Positions 43,797 through 52,155 of a stretch of DNA of 64,000 nucleotides are shown here, piece after piece. Position 1 is the first letter of the stretch. Every line of letters begins with the position of its first letter. Position numbers and translations under genes: made by a program. The DNA is taken from contig CAVUBM010000075.1 of NCBI GenBank assembly GCA_963739645.1, forward strand, positions 84,208 to 148,207, written 5' to 3'. Under the pieces are notes generated by a model that was not told the DNA's origin, did not search any database, and was given only the letters and a program-made list of their open reading frames with translations. This DNA is from JASHPR01 sp963739645 (GTDB taxonomy: Bacteria; Actinomycetota; Actinomycetes; Streptosporangiales; Streptosporangiaceae).

Positions 43797-44071
43797 GCCC
43801 AGCACAAGGCACGGCGGCATCGGGCCGGGCCCGATCGGTGCGTAGCGGCCTCGGATCTACCGCCACCGAGCGACCAAGACGCACGACCGTGCCAGGACCG
43901 GCGGATCTCATCAGATCGCAGCGAGACCGAGCGCACGTTGGGCTGGTCCAGCCGGTCTCCTAGATCACCCTCCCCGGGTGGGCCGGTCGGAGAAAGGTCG
44001 CGGAAAGGTTATGCGCAAGCGACGGAGGGTCCCGGTCAGGGACGCCGGCGAGTCCAGCACAGGAGGCAGAA

Positions 44072-44503
44072 ATGACGTCGGCAACAACTCAGCCAGCCAG
44101 GCGCGCAAGCGGGCGGCACGCGGACGGCCATGGCTTTGGCCTGGTCCTGTTCGCATCTGTCCTGCTGGTAATCGTTGGCTGTTTCAACCTGATCTACGGC
44201 ATCGCCGCGATCGCCAATTCACACGTCTTCACCGCCAACGCCCATTACGTGTTCGGCAGCCTGCGTACCTGGGGCTGGATCACGCTCATCATCGGCGCCG
44301 TACAGCTCCTGGCGGCGGCCGGGGTGCTGGCGGGCAACCAGCTGGCACGCTGGTTCGCGGTAGCCGTCGTGGGCCTCAGCGCCATCGACCAGATGTTCTT
44401 CATCCCCGCCTACCCGTTCTGGTCCCTGATGATCATCGCGGTGGACATCGTCGCGCTGTACGGGCTATGCGCCTACGGCAGCCGCGAGAACCTCGCCGCC
44501 TAG
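44072..44503 (+). CDS. Small four-helix membrane protein (DUF7144-like)
   Basis: 143 residues behind ACAGGAGG. Four helices: GLVLFASVLLVIVGCFNLIY, WGWITLIIGAVQLLAAAGVL, WFAVAVVGLSAIDQMFFIPA and WSLMIIAVDIVALYGLCAYG. The pattern FNLIYGIAAI matches a family often annotated as DUF7144 in actinobacteria. Role unknown. Confidence 0.82.
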   Translation: MTSATTQPARRASGRHADGHGFGLVLFASVLLVIVGCFNLIYGIAAIANSHVFTANAHYVFGSLRTWGWITLIIGAVQLLAAAGVLAGNQLARWFAVAVVGLSAIDQMFFIPAYPFWSLMIIAVDIVALYGLCAYGSRENLAA

Positions 44504-44974
44504 CGGTGCAGGGCGCTGGCCGGCCGCAGCTGGGAAACCAGCGCTGCCGTCATCAGGCAGACGGCGGTTTGGCCGGTCAGCGTCTCGCAATCGCCTGAGC
44601 GGACCGTACCCGCCTCGGACCGGCACCGGCCCCGAGATCAAGGGCACCTCCGGGGAGATGACGCGCTCGTTCTCCACGCGCCGCGAATCCGTTCCACAGG
44701 ACATGCGCGCATACGTGACCCAGCTCGCGCCAGCAGTCTCCGATCGCGCATGAAGGCTGGTCCAGTGCACTGGGCGCCATCCGGATCGGTGCCAGGGACA
44801 GCGAGGTCTGTCCGTCCGCCAGTCAGCTGGCATGGGTCCCTCTCCGGAGGCGGTTGCTGTTCACCGCCACTACCTGGCACGACTCGTCATGGGACCCGCT
44901 GAGCGCGTAGAGGGGCGAGCGGCTGATGCAGCGTCAGGGCCGCCGGTACTGACTCCCCAGCGGACCGGATCCTG
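44504..44974. other. Long intergenic region, possible gene remnant
   Basis: No intact gene in about 470 bases. A short frame from ATG 44659 (MTRSFSTRRESVPQDMRAY) faintly resembles the start of a RsbW-type ATP-binding protein, but it stops after about 31 codons and I do not call it. No hairpin or clear operator stands out. Confidence 0.5.
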
Positions 44975-45263
44975 ATGATGCGGCTTCACCTTCCAGCCCT
45001 CGACCATGGCGTCACGGACCCGGCACTCGCCCGGTACGCGATCCGGATCAACGGGGCATCTCGGCGCCACCGCACTGTCCGCGTTCCCGGCGATGCCACC
45101 GCGGCCGTACGGCGCGCACACCATGCTCACCAGGCTCCTGGACCAGTCCGCGCTGTACGGCGTCCTGGCTGAGATCGAGGCCCTCAGCCCCGACCTGCTC
45201 GATGTACGCCAGCTCGAGCCCCAACGCAAATCACCGGAACCAGGTGACAGCCGCTCACCATGA
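44975..45263 (+). pseudogene. Small conserved protein, frameshifted, paralogue of 55091
   Basis: Frame one runs from ATG 44975 to LARYAIRIN; after one extra base at about 45050 the other frame reads GHLGATALSAFPAMPPRPYG and MLTRLLDQSALYGVLAEIEA, ending at 45263. The whole follows the pattern of small proteins ending in LPDQxALxGVLxxIxxLGLEL, found also at 55091-55309. Function unknown. Confidence 0.55.
45231..45247. repeat. Palindromic repeat, divergent copy
   Basis: TCACCGGAACCAGGTGA, a shortened relative of the 18-base core at 50821-50838. It lies in the last codons of the preceding small gene, between it and the MFS gene. Confidence 0.45.
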
Positions 45264-45397
45264 TGACAGCTAGCTTCGGCCGCACCAGTTCCTGCTACGA
45301 GAAGGGTGCCGTACCCAGGCCGTCACCTTCGAGATCACGCTCGACGCCTGCCTCCGCGCGGGACGCAGTAAATACAGAGAAAGAAGTGGTGGATGTC

Positions 45398-46924
45398 ATG
45401 TCTGATGCCGGCACCGTCAACAGCGCAAGGGACCGGAGCTGGCTCATCCTGGGCGTGATCGGCCTGGCGCAGCTGATGGTGGTCCTGGACATCACGGTGA
45501 TGAACATCGCACTGCCATCCGCACAGCGCGCGCTGGGTTTCACCACCGCGGACCGGCAGTGGGTGGTCACCGCCTACACGCTGGCGTTCGGCAGCCTGCT
45601 GCTGCTCGGTGGCAGGCTGGCCGACCTGCTCGGCCGCAAAGTCACGTTCCTAATCGGCCTGGTCGGCTTCGCCGGAGTGTCGGCTATCGGCGGCGCCTCG
45701 GTCAACTTCGCCATGCTGATCACCGCGCGGGCCTGCCAGGGCGCGTTCGCGGCGCTGCTGGTGCCCTCAGCGCTGTCGTTGCTGACCACCACGTTCACCG
45801 AGCAGAAGGACCGCGCCAGGGCGTTCGCCATCTACGGGGCGATCGCCGGGGCCGGCGGTGCGGTGGGCCTGCTGCTCGGCGGCGCGCTGACCCAATATCT
45901 GTCCTGGCGGTGGACGCTGTACGTGAACCTGCTCTTCGCCGGGGTGGCCTTCACCGGCGGCGCGCTGTTGCTGAAGCGGCAGCCTTCCCCGGTGAAGCCC
46001 AGGCTCGATATCCCAGGCGTGCTGCTGGTCTCCAGCGGGGTGTTCTGCCTGGTCTACGGCTTCTCCAACGCGGCCACGCACAACTGGCACACGCCGTCCA
46101 CCTACGGGTTCCTGGCCGCCGGCGTCGTGCTGCTCGTGGTTTTCGCGGCCTGGCAGGGCCAGGCCGCCCATCCGCTGCTGCCACCGCGCGTGGTGCTCGA
46201 CCGCAACCGGGGCGGCGCCTACCTGTCGATGCTCATCGGCACGGCCGGGCTGTTCGGGATCTTCTTGTTCCTGACCTACTACCTGCAGCAGACGCTGGGC
46301 TACTCGCCGCTCATCACCGGCGTCGCGTTCCTGCCGATGAGCGTCGGCCTCATTGTCGCGGCCAATCTGTCCACGATCACGCTCATGCCCAGATTCGGCC
46401 CCAAGCCGCTGGTCGCGTTCGGGATGCTGTCCGCCTCGGGCGGGACGGCCTGGCTGGCCCAGCTCGGCTCACAGACGGGTTATGCTGCGGGCGTGCTTGG
46501 CCCGATCGTCCTGGCCGGAGTCGGCATGGGCATGATGATCGCGCCGGCGATCAACACCGGTACCTTCGGCGTGGCCCCGCAGGACGCGGGAGTCGCCTCC
46601 GCGACCGTCACCGTCGGCCAGATGCTCGGCGGCTCGGTCGGCACCTCCCTGCTGAACACCATCTTCGCCAGCGCCGTCGCCTCCTACCTCACCGCGCATC
46701 TCGCCGCGGCCCGGATCATCGGCCACCGGGCCTTGACCGGGCTGGCGCTGGCCCACGGCTACGACACCGCGTTCTGGTGGATCGCCGGGATCTTCGCCGT
46801 CGGCGCGGTCGTGAGCGGCATCCTGCTCCGCCCCGGACCGCTGGTCCCGATGGGCACCCCGTCCCGCGCACAGGCCGAGGTGACAACCGCACAAGCCCAG
46901 GCAGGCCCCGCCCGTCCGGCATGA
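45398..46924 (+). CDS. DHA2-family MFS exporter (14 helices)
   Basis: 508 residues from ATG 45398. WLILGVIGLAQLMVVLDITV (helix 1 with the DITVMN motif of DHA2), GGRLADLLGRKVTF (motif A), and IYGAIAGAGGAVGLLLGGAL (antiporter motif C). Fourteen helices and a short polar tail. It resembles EmrB/QacA drug:H+ antiporters. A palindrome CCCTGAC-CA-GTCAGGG follows the stop. Confidence 0.9.
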   Translation: MSDAGTVNSARDRSWLILGVIGLAQLMVVLDITVMNIALPSAQRALGFTTADRQWVVTAYTLAFGSLLLLGGRLADLLGRKVTFLIGLVGFAGVSAIGGASVNFAMLITARACQGAFAALLVPSALSLLTTTFTEQKDRARAFAIYGAIAGAGGAVGLLLGGALTQYLSWRWTLYVNLLFAGVAFTGGALLLKRQPSPVKPRLDIPGVLLVSSGVFCLVYGFSNAATHNWHTPSTYGFLAAGVVLLVVFAAWQGQAAHPLLPPRVVLDRNRGGAYLSMLIGTAGLFGIFLFLTYYLQQTLGYSPLITGVAFLPMSVGLIVAANLSTITLMPRFGPKPLVAFGMLSASGGTAWLAQLGSQTGYAAGVLGPIVLAGVGMGMMIAPAINTGTFGVAPQDAGVASATVTVGQMLGGSVGTSLLNTIFASAVASYLTAHLAAARIIGHRALTGLALAHGYDTAFWWIAGIFAVGAVVSGILLRPGPLVPMGTPSRAQAEVTTAQAQAGPARPA

Positions 46925-46946
46925 TCCCGCAGTTCCTGACGGAAGT

Positions 46947-46962
46947 CCCTGACCAGTCAGGG
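46947..46962. promoter_or_regulatory. Perfect palindrome after MFS gene
   Basis: CCCTGAC-CA-GTCAGGG, 22 bases past the MFS stop. The two-base centre suits a protein-binding site better than a terminator loop. It could also serve the downstream hydrolase, whose GTG is at 47181. Confidence 0.4.
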
Positions 46963-47034
46963 CGCTCCGATGATCGGCCGCCCGAGCGCAGGACCCTCAT
47001 ACCGCAGCACCCCCGCCGCCAGACTCAGCGCGAA

Positions 47035-47051
47035 TCACCGTGATCCGGTGA
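47035..47051. repeat. Palindromic repeat, divergent copy
   Basis: TCACCGTGATCCGGTGA, with arms TCACC and GGTGA like the family core at 50821-50838. It lies in the gap between the MFS and hydrolase genes. Confidence 0.4.
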
Positions 47052-47180
47052 CGCCTCCTCACCTGCCTGGCGGCAAGCCTGGCAGTGGCCCGTCTCCCGG
47101 CGGGAAATTTCAGCAGCGGATTGACATGGGCGAGCGAGCCTGGAGCGCCGCCAACCAACCCAACTGAAGGGAGATCCTCC

Positions 47181-48092
47181 GTGAGCACCGAGCAGCGAGA
47201 GAACCTCGAAGCAATCCTGCGACAGTCAGCCTTCCCCGCCGACATCGACGTCAACGAGCAACGGCGGCTGCTCCGCGAGTTGACATCGGCGCAGCCGCTG
47301 CCCGCCGACCTGACCGTGACCGCAGCCGCACTGGGCGGCGTCCCAACCGCCGAGATCACAATCGACGGAATCGAATCTCGCCACGTTGTTCTTTACTTCC
47401 ACGGCGGCGTGTACGTACTGGGGGGCGCCTTCCAGGCCGCTGACCTGGCCTCGCAGGTCGGCCGGCGGACGCGCGCCAAGGTCATCTCCGTCGACTACCG
47501 GCTCGCCCCCGAGCATCCGTATCCGGCGGCGGTCGACGACGCTCTCGCAGCCTACGAAGCCCTCCTGCACAACGGCACTGCCCCTTCGGACATCGTCTTC
47601 GCGGGAGAGTCCGCTGGCGGCGGGCTCGCCGTCGCCACTCTGGTCAACGCCCGAGATCACGGGCTGCCCCTGCCCGCCGCGGCCTTCGTCATGTCACCGT
47701 ATGCCGACCTCACCTTGGCCGGGACGACCATGCAAACCAAGCGCGAGGTCGACGTGCTGATGAGCCGAGAAGCCCTCCAATCCCGAGTCGCCGACTATAC
47801 GTCGGGACAAGACGCTGCTCTTGGCCTCATCAGCCCGATATTCGCCGATCTGTCCGGCCTGCCGCCCCTTATCATCCAGGCCGGAACTCACGAGGTTCTC
47901 CTCGACGACGCCTTCCGCCTCGCGCGGCAAGCCGCCACCGCCGACGTCGAGGTCACCCTCGACATCACCCCCCGGGTGCCGCACGTCTTCCAAACCTTTT
48001 ACCCGATCCTCGACGAAGCGGCCGCGGCGCTGGACAGAGCCGGACAGCTCCTGTCGGCGCATCTCGCCGGTGCCGAACGCGTCACCGCATAG
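47181..48092 (+). CDS. Hormone-sensitive-lipase-type hydrolase
   Basis: 303 residues from GTG 47181 (ribosome site AAGGGAGA). HSL family: oxyanion HGG in LYFHGGVYVLGG, nucleophile in FAGESAGGGLAVA, Asp in VLLDDAFRLARQ region and His in RVPHVFQTF. SVDYRLAPEHPYPAAVDDAL is characteristic. Likely an esterase or lactonase of the epsilon-lactone hydrolase (MlhB) type. Confidence 0.88.
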   Translation: MSTEQRENLEAILRQSAFPADIDVNEQRRLLRELTSAQPLPADLTVTAAALGGVPTAEITIDGIESRHVVLYFHGGVYVLGGAFQAADLASQVGRRTRAKVISVDYRLAPEHPYPAAVDDALAAYEALLHNGTAPSDIVFAGESAGGGLAVATLVNARDHGLPLPAAAFVMSPYADLTLAGTTMQTKREVDVLMSREALQSRVADYTSGQDAALGLISPIFADLSGLPPLIIQAGTHEVLLDDAFRLARQAATADVEVTLDITPRVPHVFQTFYPILDEAAAALDRAGQLLSAHLAGAERVTA

Positions 48093-48112
48093 CGGGAACT
48101 AGGCGGCTTGCG

Positions 48113-48598
48113 TCATCCCGGGGACGTGGGCCTGAGGGTGCTGCCAGGGCGGAGGGTGCCGTCCTGGTCAAGGTCATCGAGCACGGGCGGCAGGCCCACA
48201 CGGAGCATCTTCCTGCGGACGTGGCCCAGCAGCTTGGCCATGAAGACTCCGCCGACGCCGGTGAAACCGGTGTGGTCGTAGGTGAAGCGGGTGCCCCCGG
48301 CGTGGGGTTCGAGCCGGTAGACGACCTCTGTCACGTCGCCGCCCTCGTCGCCAGTCCACGAGTAGCGCAGCAGCGATGGCTCGTTCACCTCCAGTACCTC
48401 GCAGTCAACGACGCCGCTCCAGCCGGGCTTGGGCTTGGCGAGGAGCCGGAACTTGGTACCGGCAACGGGGGCGAACCCTTCAGGCCGGCCGCCGGCGCCG
48501 GTGACGGTCCACAGCGGGACGAGCGCCGGGTCGGTCACGGCACGCCAGACCTTCGCGGGGGGATGGGGGTAGTCACGGACGATGTGGATCACACTCAT
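48113..48598 (-). CDS. SRPBCC-fold protein (AHSA1-like)
   Basis: 161 residues, start behind GAGGAGA. Helix-grip fold: IVRDYPHPPAKVWRAVTDPA, LLRYSWTGDEGGDVTEVVYR and GTRFTYDHTGFTG, then a C-terminal helix MAKLLGHVRRKM. Binds a hydrophobic ligand. Divergent from the TetR gene, so that regulator probably controls it. Confidence 0.83.
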   Translation of the reverse strand: MSVIHIVRDYPHPPAKVWRAVTDPALVPLWTVTGAGGRPEGFAPVAGTKFRLLAKPKPGWSGVVDCEVLEVNEPSLLRYSWTGDEGGDVTEVVYRLEPHAGGTRFTYDHTGFTGVGGVFMAKLLGHVRRKMLRVGLPPVLDDLDQDGTLRPGSTLRPTSPG

Positions 48599-48702
48599 GG
48601 CATCTCCTCGGGTGGACGCAGTGGCAGCGAGAGCAACGTATTTTTAGCTACTAGAAGTTTACTGTAACAGGAAAAGTTCTGGCACTGAACTATACTGAGG
48701 GC

Positions 48703-49459
48703 ATGACCATGCGAACGGTGGACTGGACGGCACCGCGCACCCCGGGGACCGGAGTAGCGGAAGCCGAGGGGCTACGGGAGCGCAAGAAGCGGCTGATGCG
48801 CCAGCAGCTGTCCGACACAGCAACGCAGATGTTCATGGAGCGGGGCTTCGACGCGGTCCGCGTAACGGAGATCGCCGAGGCGTGCGGGGTATCGGAGAAG
48901 ACGGTCTTCAACTACTTCCCCACCAAGGAGTCGCTGATCCTGGACCGCCTGGAGTCCACGATGGCCTCCCTGAAGAGCGGCCTGAGCCAGCCCGGAGTCG
49001 AGCCAGGCCGAGGCGGCGCTGCGGATCCTGAACAACGAACTGAGCGCTATGACGTCCTGGCTCACCAGGCAGGACGACCTGGCCCAGGCCAGCGCCGCGA
49101 TCCGGCGCTTCGGCACCCTGATCCAGGCCTCACCATCCCTGCGGGCCCATCAAAGCGACATGATGGACCAGTTCGTCGCAGTGGCCGCCGAGATCCTGGC
49201 CGGGCGGGCCGGCATGAGCCCAGACGACCCAGAGCCGCAAATCGCGGCCACCGCCTTGCTCGGCCTGTGGCGCATTCAGTTCCAGGCTCTGTCGAAATAC
49301 CTGGACGGCACCCGGACTCCCGCGCAGGTCCACCAGGCCGTGAGCGCCGAGGTCAACCGCGCCGCCAAGTTCATCGACATCGGACTGCGGTCGCTCCCAT
49401 CGGTCACGCGTCATACCGGTACCCGCCACGACGCACCGGCCGCCAGCGATAACGCGTAA
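48703..49459 (+). pseudogene. TetR-family regulator, frameshifted
   Basis: The N-terminal HTH is intact: QLSDTATQMFMERGFDAVRV, EIAEACGVSEKTVFNYFPTK. At about 49005 the frame breaks; the other frame gives AEAALRILNNELSAMTSWLT, PSLRAHQSDMMDQFVAVAAE and LLGLWRIQFQALSKYL to the stop at 49459. Both parts belong to one regulator of about 250 residues. Divergent from the SRPBCC gene; TTACTGTAA lies in the shared promoter. Confidence 0.72.
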
Positions 49460-49568
49460 CCGCTCGGTGCCAGCCGCCACAGCAAGCCAGCCGTTCCGTT
49501 CCCTTCCTCGACATGCTGGCCCCATATGATCTGCGCCAGCAGGACGTCCTGGCCTGAAAGGGGCACTC

Positions 49569-50096
49569 ATGACAAGCATCGCGGCCGGGGACGGAGGCCC
49601 GCTCGGACCTGCGGCCGAGAACCAGGGGCGGCGCCGGGCGGCCGGGATTTACGGCGCTATCATCACCGCGGCAATCCTCGACACGGCCGGGGGACACGTG
49701 TCTACCACGGCACTGGTCGTCTCGGTAATGGTCACGTTGCTGGTGTACTGGGTCGCCGAGGAGTACGCCGATGTGCTGGGCGAGCAGGCAGCGGGCGGCC
49801 ACCTCCCCAACCGGGCTTCCATCCGGGATGCGCTGGTCTCGACCTGGCCGATGGTCACCGCGTCCTACCTGCCGTTGCTGGCGGTGGTGGTGGCCAAGCT
49901 AGCCGGGGCTTCCGCGCTCACGGCGGCCAATGTCGGGCTGGTGGTGGCGATCGTGTTGCTGACGGTGCATGGCTGGCTGGCTGCGCGGTCGGCACGGCTC
50001 CAGGGCTGGAAGCTCCTGTGGGCCACCTCGATCGCGGCGGGGCTGGGTCTGGTGATGATCTTGCTGAAGGACCTGGTCCTGATCCACCTGCACTGA
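49569..50096 (+). CDS. Small multi-pass membrane protein, long paralogue
   Basis: 175 residues behind GAAAGGGGC. Helices: AGIYGAIITAAILDTAGG, VVSVMVTLLVYWVAEEYADV, MVTASYLPLLAVVVAKLAG, VGLVVAIVLLTVHGWLA and a last one ending LKDLVLIHLH. Longer relative of 1627-2034. A 10-base direct repeat, GTTGCTGGTG (49736-49745) and GTTGCTGGCG (49874-49883), bounds the exact segment that the short form lacks. Confidence 0.8.
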   Translation: MTSIAAGDGGPLGPAAENQGRRRAAGIYGAIITAAILDTAGGHVSTTALVVSVMVTLLVYWVAEEYADVLGEQAAGGHLPNRASIRDALVSTWPMVTASYLPLLAVVVAKLAGASALTAANVGLVVAIVLLTVHGWLAARSARLQGWKLLWATSIAAGLGLVMILLKDLVLIHLH

Positions 50097-50197
50097 CCGC
50101 TGTCCGTGAGTCGCCGTGCCATTAGCGAGCCCGGCAGCCAGCCCGCCACCGATCATCGCGGGCCCAGGCCGATGATCGCGCCAGCGCCGGCCCGCCA

Positions 50198-50620
50198 TCA
50201 GATGACGTGCAGGATCCCCGGGACGTTCCCGTCTAGTACGGACGCCTCGGAGGTGAGGAACCTGCGGTCCAGCCCGGTGATCCGCATGATCTTGACCAGC
50301 GACGGGCTGGGTGAAGCCAGCCGGAACGGGCAGCCCTTCTGCTCCGCGTAACCGGCTATGCGCACCAGGGCGGCTAGACCGCGGGCATCGCAGAAAACTA
50401 GCGCGGCCAGGTCCACGATCACAGGCCCGCGGTGTCGATCGATGACATCCCAGGCATAGCTGACGGCTACCTCAGCGCTGGCGATATCCAGCTCGCCGTC
50501 GAGGTCTACGACGGCCTCACCGGTGGGGCAGATCCGGTGGCTCAGCTCCAGCGGCGCGGTTACTTGCGACGCCACGACTATTTTCCCGACGGCTCTTTCG
50601 CGAGCAGCGCATGTGCGCAT
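50198..50620 (-). CDS. STAS-domain anti-sigma antagonist
   Basis: About 140 residues if started at ATG 50620; a GTG at 50575 is the alternative. STAS fold: GEAVVDLDGELDIASAEVAV, GPVIVDLAALVFCDARGLAA (the phospho-Ser position here is Asp-Ala-Arg, so the usual Ser is replaced by Ala), and RLASPSPSLVKIMRITGLDR. Loss of the Ser suggests it is not switched by phosphorylation. Confidence 0.8.
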   Translation of the reverse strand: MRTCAARERAVGKIVVASQVTAPLELSHRICPTGEAVVDLDGELDIASAEVAVSYAWDVIDRHRGPVIVDLAALVFCDARGLAALVRIAGYAEQKGCPFRLASPSPSLVKIMRITGLDRRFLTSEASVLDGNVPGILHVI

Positions 50621-51168
50621 CCTGGGCTCCAGTCCTCCGCCACCCGCGCTGCCTGCGCCTGTTCGCGGAGATTCCCCTTCCCCTCGAGCCGTATCCGTTG
50701 ACGGACGAGGCCAGCGGGAGTCGGAGTACCTCTGGTTCCGCCTGCCAGCCGCCGACGAATCGTGGCCAGCAGTGCGCGGGTTTGTGCAGCCAGCATGCCT
50801 GTCGGCGGGGCTCTGGGTAATCACCCGGAACCGGGTGATTACCCAGGCCACAGGACTTGGCGCTATGGCCGACAATCGCGGCGCCCACGGTGACACTCGA
50901 TCGTCGGCGAGCTGGAAACGGTCCTGGGGCAGGTCCGTCCACGTCGGTCTTCGCGCCGGCCGCTAGCTCGGCTAGCCGTGGCCCTCTCGACATGGCGCCG
51001 AGCTAGGCCAAAGGGGTTCTAATCGTCCCGGGTGCTATAAGATGCCGGTGACATGGCTGGTCCGCCAGCCAGAACGGCTGAGAGAGCTTCTTTTCGGAGC
51101 TTGGACTGCTGAAGGCGCCCCAGATCGGGCATCCCCGGATTATCCAATTTCCCGAGGCAAGGTAGTAC
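50621..51168. other. Intergenic region with long palindrome
   Basis: About 550 bases upstream of the STAS gene with no supportable gene. A 34-base perfect inverted repeat at 50813-50846 is the main feature. The right part leads to the GTG of the SMP-30 gene at 51169. Confidence 0.6.
50813..50846. promoter_or_regulatory. 34-base perfect inverted repeat
   Basis: Arms CTGGGTAATCACCCGG and CCGGGTGATTACCCAG, 16 bases each, around AA. The core TCACCCGGAACCGGGTGA (50821-50838) recurs at 55006-55023 with one change. Too symmetric and short-looped for a terminator; more likely a binding site or mobile palindromic repeat. Confidence 0.65.
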
Positions 51169-52056
51169 GTGGCCCGCTCTGCGAATGTGAGAGTCGAGGT
51201 ATTCGCCGACCTCCATGCCGATGTGGGCGAGGCGCCGCATTGGGACGAGTGGACGAGCACTCTGCTGTTCGTCGACTTGACCGCAGGTGCGGTCTTCCGT
51301 TACGACCAGTCCGGGGCCAAGCTGGGGTCCTTCTGCGTCGGCCAAGAGATAGGTGCGGTTGTCCCTCGGCGCAGCGGCGGGCTTGTGCTCGCGGTACGCG
51401 ACGGTATCGCCGTGGCCTCAGATACCGGGGAGGGATTCGAGCTAACCGCGCCGGTCGAGCGTGATACCCCCGGGAACCGGATGAACGATGCGAAGTGCGA
51501 CCCTGCTGGGCGGCTCTTCGCCGGGACAACGGCGTTTGATTTCTCGCCGCATTCCGCGGCGCTCTACCGCGTGGAACCGGACTGGTCATTCGAGCAAGTA
51601 GTCCGCAGCGTGACGCAATCGAACGGCATCGCGTGGAGCCCTGACGGTAGCCGGATGTATTTCATCGACTCAGCCACCCAGGGTGTCGATGTCTTCGACT
51701 ACGACGCCGGCACCGGCTCGGCCACCAACAGGAGACGGCTCGTCACTATCGACCGTGCGCACGGCATACCGGACGGGATGACTGCCGATAGTAGGGGCAA
51801 CTTGTGGGTTGCGTGCTTCGGAGGCGCAGCAGTCCGCTGCTTTTCACCGGCCGGTGAGCAGCTGGGCGAGCTTCTCTTTCCGGTTACCCAGGTGACGAGC
51901 TGCGCCTTCGGCGGCCCCGGTCTAGCGGACCTGTATGTGACCTCAGCTGCCTACCGGCTGAGCCCGGGCCAGCTGAGGAGGGAACCGCATGCAGGAGCGA
52001 CGTTCGTCTGCCGTCCCGGGGCGGTGGGCCTGCCTGCGCCGTCGTTCGCTGGGTAG
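51169..52056 (+). CDS. SMP-30/gluconolactonase-family protein
   Basis: 295 residues, GTG start. Six-bladed propeller with family metal ligands: Glu in ADVGEAPHWDEW, Asn in PGNRMNDAKCDPAGRLF, Asn in SVTQSNGIAWSPDGSRMYFI and Asp in HGIPDGMTADSRGNLWVA. It likely opens sugar or organic lactones with a divalent metal. Confidence 0.86.
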   Translation: MARSANVRVEVFADLHADVGEAPHWDEWTSTLLFVDLTAGAVFRYDQSGAKLGSFCVGQEIGAVVPRRSGGLVLAVRDGIAVASDTGEGFELTAPVERDTPGNRMNDAKCDPAGRLFAGTTAFDFSPHSAALYRVEPDWSFEQVVRSVTQSNGIAWSPDGSRMYFIDSATQGVDVFDYDAGTGSATNRRRLVTIDRAHGIPDGMTADSRGNLWVACFGGAAVRCFSPAGEQLGELLFPVTQVTSCAFGGPGLADLYVTSAAYRLSPGQLRREPHAGATFVCRPGAVGLPAPSFAG

Positions 52057-52155
52057 ACGGGCGCCCCGCTCATGGCGTCCGCCGCGCCCGAAGAATCCCG
52101 CCGGCGCGTCCGGAAATTCTGCTGAGACTCTGTTTGAGGACGCCGAAAATTCAGA

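Noticed and set aside
44659..44754. Possible RsbW-like kinase remnant MTRSFSTRRESVPQDM
   Set aside because: Similarity too weak and too short; no further kinase motifs in any frame.
48657..48690. Operator candidates TTACTGTAA and GTTC-TGGCACT-GAAC between SRPBCC and TetR genes
   Set aside because: Arms of four bases are too short to claim, though a TetR site in this gap is expected.
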